Positions 6,037-10,827 of a stretch of 10,827 bases of DNA are shown piece by piece. A program made the translations under genes and the position numbers. The notes under the pieces are model-generated. The model was not told the origin of the DNA and did not search any database. It saw only the letters and a program-made list of their open reading frames with translations. How positions within the stretch are numbered: position 1 is the stretch's first letter; each line of letters starts with the position of its first letter. This DNA comes from JAWWBG01 sp033721095 (GTDB lineage Bacteria > Actinomycetota > Nitriliruptoria > Nitriliruptorales > Nitriliruptoraceae), in the NCBI GenBank assembly GCA_033721095.1, contig JAWWBG010000077.1, forward strand, positions 1-10,827. The letters are read 5' to 3'.

Positions 6037-6182
6037 CACCCGCGCCCGGAACGACGGACTCGATGCGGCTGGGGTCGGCGGGCCGGTGCGCGTCAGGGCT
6101 GCGTGGCGGATCCCGGGGGCAGCGGACTGACGAGGGACCTAAGGTCCTTCGCCTGCGCCCGCGAGCCGATGGAGGGGCCACG
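6037..6182 (+). other. Intergenic region with palindromic operator candidate
   Basis: These 146 bases between the DUF1801 and SRPBCC genes hold no credible ORF. The upstream part is featureless GC-rich sequence. The downstream part contains the palindrome at 6131-6151, a TAAGGT -10 candidate inside it, and the GGAGGGG ribosome site at about 6171-6177. Confidence 0.5.
6131..6151. promoter_or_regulatory. Palindromic operator candidate overlapping a -10 box
   Basis: GGACCT-A-AGGTCC is a perfect 6+6 inverted repeat around one base. The pairing extends outward to 10 bases per arm (CGAGGGACCT / AGGTCCTTCG) with one G-T mismatch. The centre contains TAAGGT (6140-6145), a TAnnnT -10 candidate at a suitable distance from ATG 6183. 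A dimeric repressor bound here would block the promoter. No T-run follows, which argues against a terminator. Confidence 0.45.
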
Positions 6183-6629
6183 ATGGCTGCCAGCCTTGAC
6201 CTGCGCGGAACCCGCGATCTCGACGTGCCGATCGAGACGGTCTTCGACTACGTGGCTGACGCCCGCAACGACCCCAACTGGTGTCCGCTGGTGGAAGGCA
6301 CCGAACAGATCGGGGGCAACGGACCTGAGCCCGGTGCCGTCTACGTGTGGCAGCAGCGCCAGGGCGAGGACGACATCGTCCCGACGGAGGTGACCTTGAC
6401 CGTCGTCGAGCGTCCGAACCGGCTGGAGTGGAGCCTCGACAACGAGGGGATGTCGTACGAGTCCTGGATGACCTTCCAGGATCTGGGCAACGGGCGCACA
6501 CGGGTCAGCCAGCGCAACCAGACCACGGCCAAGCACGCGCCCGAGGAGATGGGGCCGCTGATGCAGGCCCAGATGGAGCAGGTGTTCGAGCAGCAGATGG
6601 ACAACCTCGAACGCATCCTCGCCGCCTGA
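6183..6629 (+). CDS. SRPBCC family protein (polyketide cyclase/dehydrase-like)
   Basis: The 148-residue protein is a full-length member of the START/Bet v1-like SRPBCC superfamily, which binds hydrophobic ligands in a deep cavity. The order is typical: an opening beta strand (RGTRDLDVPIETVFDYVAD), NDPNWCPLVEGTEQIGG, a strand containing VYVWQQRQG, then TLTVVERPNRLEWSLDNEG, WMTFQDLGNGRTRVSQRNQ, and a long C-terminal helix ending MDNLERILAA. ATG 6183 is supported by a GGAGGGG ribosome site and by the match to family starts; an upstream in-frame ATG at 6063 adds Arg/Gly-rich non-family sequence. Ligand and enzymatic activity cannot be predicted. It is convergent with the dehydrogenase gene, only 9 bases apart, and probably controlled through the palindrome upstream. 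Confidence 0.9.
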   Translation: MAASLDLRGTRDLDVPIETVFDYVADARNDPNWCPLVEGTEQIGGNGPEPGAVYVWQQRQGEDDIVPTEVTLTVVERPNRLEWSLDNEGMSYESWMTFQDLGNGRTRVSQRNQTTAKHAPEEMGPLMQAQMEQVFEQQMDNLERILAA

Positions 6630-6638
6630 AGCGCCGGT

Positions 6639-7427
6639 TCAGACGCCCAGCGACGGACCCGCTGCCCTCTCGAAGACTCGTTGGGGCAGGAGGCGCTTCG
6701 CCGGCACGCCGACTCGTTCGCCCCACCGCCCGACGGACACGCGGCGCGGTGGGTGACGCCGCGACAAGACCTTCTCGATGGTCCGGGCCACGTCGACCGG
6801 ATCGACGCCGCTGCGCTCGTCCCCCTCCATCTTGGTGATGGCCCGCAGGGCAGCATCGCGATACGGGTCGTCGTCCGAGACCGTCGTCTGGCGAGCGTCC
6901 GTGAAGCCCGTGTTCACGTTGCCGGGTTCGACGACCGTGACATGGATACCGAACGGGGCGACCTCCAGGGCGAGGGCCCCGGCCCAGCCCTCGAGGGCAA
7001 ACTTCGTCGCCGAGTAGTACGCCTGGAACGGGATCGGGATGATCCCGGCCAACGAACCAACGAGCACCAAGCGTCCCGACCGACGTTCGCGCAGGGACGG
7101 AAGAATCGCGCGGACGACCCGGTCGGTGCCCCAGAAGTTCGTTTCGAACTGGGCGCGGGCGTCCTCAGCCGAGGTGGTTTCCACGGGTCCGGCGAGACCC
7201 CAACCCGCGCATGTGACCACCGCGTCCAACGGTCCGTCGTCGAGCACACGGGTCGCGCCTGCCGCGGTCGAGCCGTCGTCGTCGACATCCATCGTCACGT
7301 GCGGCCAGGGCACTTCGGGCACTGCTCGGCGGGATGCACCGACGACCTGCCAGCCGGTCTCGTGCAGCCGTCGGGCGCAGGCCAACCCGATGCCCGACGA
7401 CGATCCGGTGATGAGTACGCGCGGCAT
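6639..7427 (-). CDS. Short-chain dehydrogenase/reductase (SDR), NADP(H)-type
   Basis: The 262-residue protein is a classical SDR. It has the Rossmann dinucleotide motif TGSSSGIG (7-14), Asp47-Val48 near the adenine site, TCAG (72-75) in place of the usual NNAG, Asn97, catalytic Ser125 in VGSLAG, and Tyr138-x3-Lys142 (YSATK), followed by PGNVNTGF at 168-175. Arg33-Arg34 after the second strand favour NADP(H). The reaction is oxidation or reduction of an alcohol/ketone pair; the substrate is unknown. ATG 7427 begins right at the Rossmann strand and has AAGGA about ten bases upstream. It lies 35 bases after the MaoC gene on the same strand, so the two are probably one operon, fitting hydration followed by dehydrogenation as in beta-oxidation-like chemistry. 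That pairing is inference. Confidence 0.93.
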   Translation of the reverse strand: MPRVLITGSSSGIGLACARRLHETGWQVVGASRRAVPEVPWPHVTMDVDDDGSTAAGATRVLDDGPLDAVVTCAGWGLAGPVETTSAEDARAQFETNFWGTDRVVRAILPSLRERRSGRLVLVGSLAGIIPIPFQAYYSATKFALEGWAGALALEVAPFGIHVTVVEPGNVNTGFTDARQTTVSDDDPYRDAALRAITKMEGDERSGVDPVDVARTIEKVLSRRHPPRRVSVGRWGERVGVPAKRLLPQRVFERAAGPSLGV

Positions 7428-7462
7428 GATGTTCGGATCCTTCGTTGGTACCCGGGCGGTCC

Positions 7463-7891
7463 TCAGAGCGGGACCGTCCAGCAGACAACCGTGCCCTCGA
7501 CCGCGACGACGCCATCCTGACGCGTCACGGTCGTGAGCAGGTTCGTGATGGGCTTGTCCTCGCGCACGCTGGTGACCTCGACCCGCCCCGTGATGGTGTC
7601 ACCCGGGCGAACCGGGGCCCGGAAGTCCCACGTCACATTGAGGAACACCGAACCCGGACCCGGCAGGTCCTCGGCGACGACGGCATTGAGGATCGCGGTC
7701 GTGACGCCGCCCTGGACGACGATGCCCTCGAACCGGGTCGCCGCCGCGAGCTGTTCGTCGTAGTGGAGGGGGTTGCGGTCGCCCGAGATCTCCGTGAACC
7801 GCTCGATGTCGGCAGCAGTCACCTCGCGGCTGCGCTGAGCGACGTCGCCAACACGCGGCATGCCGTCGGGCCAGGACTCGGTTGCCCCCAT
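7463..7891 (-). CDS. MaoC-like hot-dog hydratase
   Basis: The 142-residue protein has a single hot-dog fold domain of the MaoC/(R)-specific enoyl-CoA hydratase family. The hydratase-2 motif is intact: FTEISGDRNPLHYDE with catalytic Asp38 and His43, followed by FEGIVVQGGVTTAILN. The later strands include FLNVTWDFRAPVRPGDTI, the usual second half. Such enzymes add water to enoyl-CoA or related acyl thioesters; the exact substrate is unknown. ATG 7891 has a strong GAGGAG ribosome site six bases upstream. It is the first gene of a likely two-gene operon with the SDR and is divergent from the SnoaL-like/molybdoenzyme pair, suggesting that both arms serve one pathway. Confidence 0.93.
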   Translation of the reverse strand: MGATESWPDGMPRVGDVAQRSREVTAADIERFTEISGDRNPLHYDEQLAAATRFEGIVVQGGVTTAILNAVVAEDLPGPGSVFLNVTWDFRAPVRPGDTITGRVEVTSVREDKPITNLLTTVTRQDGVVAVEGTVVCWTVPL

Positions 7892-7917
7892 CGGGCGCTC
7901 CTCGCGTGGACGCGCCG

Positions 7918-7923
7918 AGCCTA
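7918..7923 (-). promoter_or_regulatory. Probable -10 box of the MaoC-SDR operon
   Basis: The minus strand carries the same ten bases, TTCGTAGGCT, as the hydrolase-LuxR promoter. Counting as there, transcription would start at 7911, giving a 20-base leader that contains the GAGGAG site. No clear -35 is present. Confidence 0.4.
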
Positions 7924-7973
7924 CGAACGCCCGGCGTACCGCGGTCGGGCAGACTGCACCGTCTGGAGCTGGG

Positions 7974-8411
7974 ATGGCAATGGACCCGTGTCGCGCGATC
8001 GAGAACCTCGTTTACCTCTACGCCGAGCGCATCGATGCCGGTGATCTCGAGGGAGTCGCCGAGCTGTTCGCCGACGCGACGATCGACACGCCGGGCGCCG
8101 AGGGCGTCACGGGCAAGGACGCGGTGTTCGCGATGTACGAGCAGGTCGTACGCATCCACGACGACGGAACGCCCCGGACCCGGCACGTGACGACGAACGT
8201 TCGCATCGAGGTCGAGGAAGACACAGCCACGGCGCACTCCAGCTACGTCGTGGTCCAGGCAACGGACGCATTGCCGCTGCAGCCGATCATCGTTGGTCGG
8301 TACTCCGACGAGTTCGCAAAGGTCGACGGCTCGTGGCGATTCCGGCGACGGACCATGCATGTCGACCTTGTCGGCGACGTCAGCCAGCACCTCGGGCAGC
8401 CGTCCTCGTAG
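7974..8411 (+). CDS. SnoaL-like / NTF2-fold protein
   Basis: The 145-residue protein has the cone-shaped NTF2/SnoaL pattern: an N-terminal helix pair (AIENLVYLYAERIDAGDLEG), VAELFADATIDTPG, a helix with GKDAVFAMYEQVV, then strands TRHVTTNVRIEVEED, TATAHSSYVVVQA, PIIVGRYSDEFAKVDGSWRF and RRTMHVDLVGD. Members include isomerases, cyclases, dehydratases and non-catalytic ligand binders; no specific activity can be read here. ATG 7974 has GGAG five to six bases upstream; ATG 7980 is a weaker alternative. The molybdoenzyme gene begins 28 bases after its stop, so the two should be cotranscribed. It is divergent from the MaoC gene with an 82-base shared upstream region, which holds a short repeat CAGAC-N6-GTCTG just before the ribosome site. 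Confidence 0.9.
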   Translation: MAMDPCRAIENLVYLYAERIDAGDLEGVAELFADATIDTPGAEGVTGKDAVFAMYEQVVRIHDDGTPRTRHVTTNVRIEVEEDTATAHSSYVVVQATDALPLQPIIVGRYSDEFAKVDGSWRFRRRTMHVDLVGDVSQHLGQPSS

Positions 8412-8439
8412 CATCGGCGCGGCGCGAGCCGGGAGATCC

Positions 8440-10599
8440 GTGGCCGAGGTCCGACGAACCTGCCAGTGGTGCGAGGCCACGTGTGGCCTCGTCCTCGACG
8501 TCGTCGACAACACCATCGTCTCGGTCACTGGCGACCCCGACGACCCGCTCTCGCAGGGCTACCTGTGTCCCAAGGGCGTGGCAGCCATCGATGTCGGCGC
8601 CGACCCGGATCGCCTGCGGACGCCCCGACGCCGACGGCCCGACGGCACCTTCGTGGAGATCGGCTGGGACGAGGCCTTCGACCTCGTCGGCAAGAACATC
8701 CGCCGGATCCGGCGCGAGCACGGCAACGATGCCGTCGCCACCTACATCGGCAACACCGCCGGCACCGCCACGGCGGCCGTCCAGATCGGCATGGCCGTCG
8801 ACGCCCTCAGGACACGCAACCAGTACGCGGCGGCCAGCATGGACCAGGCCCCCCAGTCGCTGGTGTCATGGCTGCTGTACGGCCACCAGTACCTGTTCGG
8901 CGTGCCCGACCTCGATCGCACCGACCACCTGCTGATCATCGGCGCCAACCCGCTGGTGTCCAACGGCTCGCTCGTGTCTGCGCCCGATTGGAAGCGCCGC
9001 ATTCGTGCGATCCAGGCCCGTGACGGTCACGTCGCCGTCGTCGACCCCCGACGCACGGAGACTGCTCGCGTCGCCGACGCCCACCATCGTGTGCGTCCCG
9101 GTACCGACGTGCTGCTGCTGGCGGCCATGATCTCGACGATCGAACGACTGGAGCTGGTGGACCCGGGATCGGCAGCGGGCTACCTCGACGGCCTCGAGGA
9201 GCTGCTGGCCGCGGTCCGGGGCGTCACACCGGACGTCGCGGCACCCATCGTGGGCATCGAGGCCGACGAGATCGTCGCAATGGCGCGCGCGTTCGCGACC
9301 GCAAAGTCCGCCGTCGCGTATTCGCGCATCGGCCCCTGCCTGACCCGCCACGGCACGGCTGCCTCGTGGCTCGTCGTCGCCCTCAACATCGTGACCGGCA
9401 ACTTCGATCGTCCGGGTGGGCTGATGTTCTCCACCCCCGCCTTCGACCTGCCGACGCTGGCGCGCCTGACCCGCCGCAACGGCAGCTATGACGCGCACCG
9501 CAGCCGCGTCCGGAACCTGCCGGAGCTCGGCGGGGAGCTTCCCATCTCGACCCTTGCCGACGAGATCGAGACCCCGGGCGAGGGCCAGATCCGCGCGCTG
9601 TTCCTCATCGGCGGCAACATCGTCCGGTCCGCTCCGAACGGCCGGCGCCTCGACCGGGCGTTGGCGGGCCTGGACTTCATCGTGGCCGTCGATCCCTACA
9701 TCAACGAGACGACTCGTCACGCCGACGTCGTGCTGCCACCCATGCTCCCGCTGGAGCGCGAGCACTACGACTTCGTGTTCGCCAGCTGGGCCGTGCGCAA
9801 CGCCGCGAGGATCTCACCACCTGCGATCGAGCCGCATCCCGACGCGATGGCCGAGGAGCACATCCTCCTCGAGCTCTCGCTGCAGTTCGCGGTCGGGTTG
9901 CGCGAACGCCTGGCGATGGGCGTCGTCAGGCTTCTGCGGCCGCTCCTCGATCCGATGCGAACACTGGACGTCGGCCTGCGGCTCGGGCCCTGGGGTTTGC
10001 GGCGTGGTCGTGATGGCCTGTCGGTCCGGAGGCTGCGCGAGGTCGGGCACACCGTCGACCTCGGCCCCTTGGAGCCGCGCATGCCCAAGCGCCTGTTCAC
10101 CAAGGGCCGTCGGCTGGACCTGGCGCCCGCGTTGCTGGTCGACGCGCTCGCAGAAGCCGTCGCTGACCTGACGACGGATGGCGGCAGGAACGGCGAGCTC
10201 ACGCTGATCGGCCGGCGCCAGCTGCGCACCAAGAACACGTGGATGCACAACAGCGAGCGGCTCGTGAAGGGTCGTGACCGGTGCACGCTCCTCATCCATC
10301 CTGACGATGCCGACCGCTTCGGCGTGCAGGACGAGCAGGCTGTTCGCGTGACCAGTCGTGTCGGACAGATCGAGCTGCCGGCCGAGGTGTCCGACGAGAT
10401 CGGTCCGGGGGTCGTGAGCATCCCACATGGGTGGGGTCACGATGTCGAGGGCAACACCCAGACCATCGCGATGGCGCACCCGGGAGCGAGCGTCAACGAC
10501 CTCACGGACGACCGGATCCTCGAGCGGCTGACCGGAAACGCCGGATTCAACGCGGTTCCCGTCACGGTGGCACCGGCGCCGGCGCTTGCCGCGACCTAG
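8440..10599 (+). CDS. Molybdopterin-dependent oxidoreductase, DMSO reductase superfamily, catalytic subunit
   Basis: The 719-residue protein binds bis-MGD molybdenum or tungsten and one [4Fe-4S] cluster. Cluster ligands are C8, C11, C15 (CQWCEATC) and C43 (GYLCPKG, with the electron-path Lys45). The central molybdopterin domain covers about 50-480, with IIGANPLVSNGSL, VVDPRRTETARVADAHHRV and DPYINETTRHADVVLPP. The C-terminal dinucleotide-binding domain covers about 585-710, with MHNSERLVKG, HPDDADRFGV and SIPHGWGHD. By position the Mo ligand corresponds to Asp135 in ASMDQAP, not Cys, Sec or Ser; this is my hand alignment to formate dehydrogenase. No Tat signal precedes the cluster, so the enzyme is cytoplasmic. 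GTG 8440 has GGGAG upstream; the ORF could be extended to 8293, but only inside the SnoaL gene. Substrate unknown; the nearest relatives are formate dehydrogenase/nitrate reductase-type enzymes. Confidence 0.93.
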   Translation: MAEVRRTCQWCEATCGLVLDVVDNTIVSVTGDPDDPLSQGYLCPKGVAAIDVGADPDRLRTPRRRRPDGTFVEIGWDEAFDLVGKNIRRIRREHGNDAVATYIGNTAGTATAAVQIGMAVDALRTRNQYAAASMDQAPQSLVSWLLYGHQYLFGVPDLDRTDHLLIIGANPLVSNGSLVSAPDWKRRIRAIQARDGHVAVVDPRRTETARVADAHHRVRPGTDVLLLAAMISTIERLELVDPGSAAGYLDGLEELLAAVRGVTPDVAAPIVGIEADEIVAMARAFATAKSAVAYSRIGPCLTRHGTAASWLVVALNIVTGNFDRPGGLMFSTPAFDLPTLARLTRRNGSYDAHRSRVRNLPELGGELPISTLADEIETPGEGQIRALFLIGGNIVRSAPNGRRLDRALAGLDFIVAVDPYINETTRHADVVLPPMLPLEREHYDFVFASWAVRNAARISPPAIEPHPDAMAEEHILLELSLQFAVGLRERLAMGVVRLLRPLLDPMRTLDVGLRLGPWGLRRGRDGLSVRRLREVGHTVDLGPLEPRMPKRLFTKGRRLDLAPALLVDALAEAVADLTTDGGRNGELTLIGRRQLRTKNTWMHNSERLVKGRDRCTLLIHPDDADRFGVQDEQAVRVTSRVGQIELPAEVSDEIGPGVVSIPHGWGHDVEGNTQTIAMAHPGASVNDLTDDRILERLTGNAGFNAVPVTVAPAPALAAT

Positions 10600-10633
10600 C
10601 CCGGTCGGGCCATCCGGCTCCGCCGATTGGCCA

Positions 10634-10665
10634 CTTTACGTGTGATTTGAGCACGCAGAGTAAAG
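10634..10665. repeat. AT-richer interrupted inverted repeat
   Basis: CTTTAC (10634-10639) and GTAAAG (10660-10665) are perfect inverted repeats, with a nested CGTG/CACG pair (10639-10642 and 10652-10655) between them. This is the most AT-rich short stretch in the window and lies between the molybdoenzyme stop and the next start. It may be a regulator site or part of a promoter; I find no well-spaced -35/-10 pair. Confidence 0.35.
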
Positions 10666-10693
10666 ATCGCCCCAACGTCTGCCGATGACCGGG

Positions 10694-10726
10694 ACGTGAC
10701 CCCACCAGCCCCCGAACGGGTCACGT
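10694..10726 (+). promoter_or_regulatory. 9-bp inverted repeat ending just before the last gene's start codon
   Basis: ACGTGACCC (10694-10702) and GGGTCACGT (10718-10726) pair perfectly across 15 bases. The right arm ends three bases before ATG 10730 and covers the place where a ribosome site would be, so in RNA it could hide the start region; in DNA it could be an operator. Confidence 0.4.
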
Positions 10727-10729
10727 GCG

Positions 10730-10827
10730 ATGGTTTCCAACTTCTACAAGAACACCCTTGCCGTCCTCACGATTCTCGGCTCCGTTGTGGCCGCCGCGAT
10801 CGGCATCCTCCCCGCCCTGGGTACCGA
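10730..10827 (+). CDS. N-terminal fragment of a membrane protein, 3' end outside window
   Basis: ATG 10730 opens a frame of 32 complete codons that runs off the window. It encodes a short polar start (MVSNFYKN) followed by a hydrophobic helix (TLAVLTILGSVVAAAIGILP), with most codons ending in G or C. This fits a signal anchor or first transmembrane segment. No family can be assigned. The ribosome site is poor and the inverted repeat at 10694-10726 occupies the region, so either translation is controlled or the true start differs. Confidence 0.5.
   Translation, partial: MVSNFYKNTLAVLTILGSVVAAAIGILPALGT

Noticed and set aside
7950..7966. CAGAC-N6-GTCTG inverted repeat before the SnoaL-like gene as an operator.
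   Set aside because: The arms are only five bases long and such repeats are expected by chance in GC-rich DNA.
1..10827. Search for CRISPR repeats, tRNA or rRNA, insertion sequences, phage or defence genes.
   Set aside because: No regularly spaced direct repeats, cloverleaf-like sequences, transposase motifs or nuclease/toxin domains were seen; this was by reading, not by a covariance or profile search.

Overview
The window is very GC-rich throughout, with strong G/C preference at third codon positions, GTG starts, TAnnnT-type -10 boxes and at least two apparently leaderless genes. It also carries an actinobacterial-style sigma factor/membrane-partner pair and protein families common in Actinomycetota (GYD, DUF1801, LuxR with an alpha/beta-hydrolase front end, MaoC/SDR/SnoaL/molybdopterin enzymes). 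I read it as chromosomal DNA of a high-GC actinobacterium, possibly a non-mycelial lineage such as Acidimicrobiia or Nitriliruptoria; that finer placement is a guess. I see no tRNA, rRNA, CRISPR array, insertion sequence or phage gene.

Layout. Bases 1-1169 (+): the end of a sigma-70 family regulator, overlapped by ATGA with a single-pass membrane protein that is probably its regulatory partner. Bases 1215-3216 (-): two unrecognised membrane-anchored, exported proteins, a 489-residue cysteine-containing one followed by a proline-rich one, convergent with the sigma operon. Bases 3226-3448 (-): a small ORF whose coding signal breaks at a G5 run. Bases 3484-4047 (+): a lipoprotein with an LpqH-like layout, divergent from the small ORF. 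Bases 4119-5567 (-): a GYD protein and, upstream of it, an alpha/beta-hydrolase/LuxR regulator. Bases 5644-6629 (+): a DUF1801 protein and an SRPBCC protein, the second with a palindrome over its likely -10 box. Bases 6639-7891 (-): a MaoC hydratase followed by a short-chain dehydrogenase, probably one operon. Bases 7974-10599 (+), divergent from it: a SnoaL-like protein and a 719-residue molybdopterin oxidoreductase, 28 bases apart. Bases 10600-10729 hold inverted repeats, and a truncated membrane protein gene begins at 10730.

How they may work together. Bases 6639-10599 look like a small catabolic or redox cluster: hydratase and dehydrogenase on one strand, and an NTF2-fold protein plus a cytoplasmic single-[4Fe-4S] molybdenum (or tungsten) enzyme on the other, all starting from one 82-base divergent region. 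Bases 1-4047 are mostly envelope and signalling genes: a sigma pair, two anchored exported proteins and a lipoprotein. The most interesting points are the shared CGTAGGmT box placed exactly six bases before two GTG starts, the unknown 489/216-residue membrane pair with its out-of-frame overlap, the Asp at the predicted Mo-ligand position, and the palindromes before the SRPBCC gene and the last gene. I did not find a clearly new defence or mobile system.
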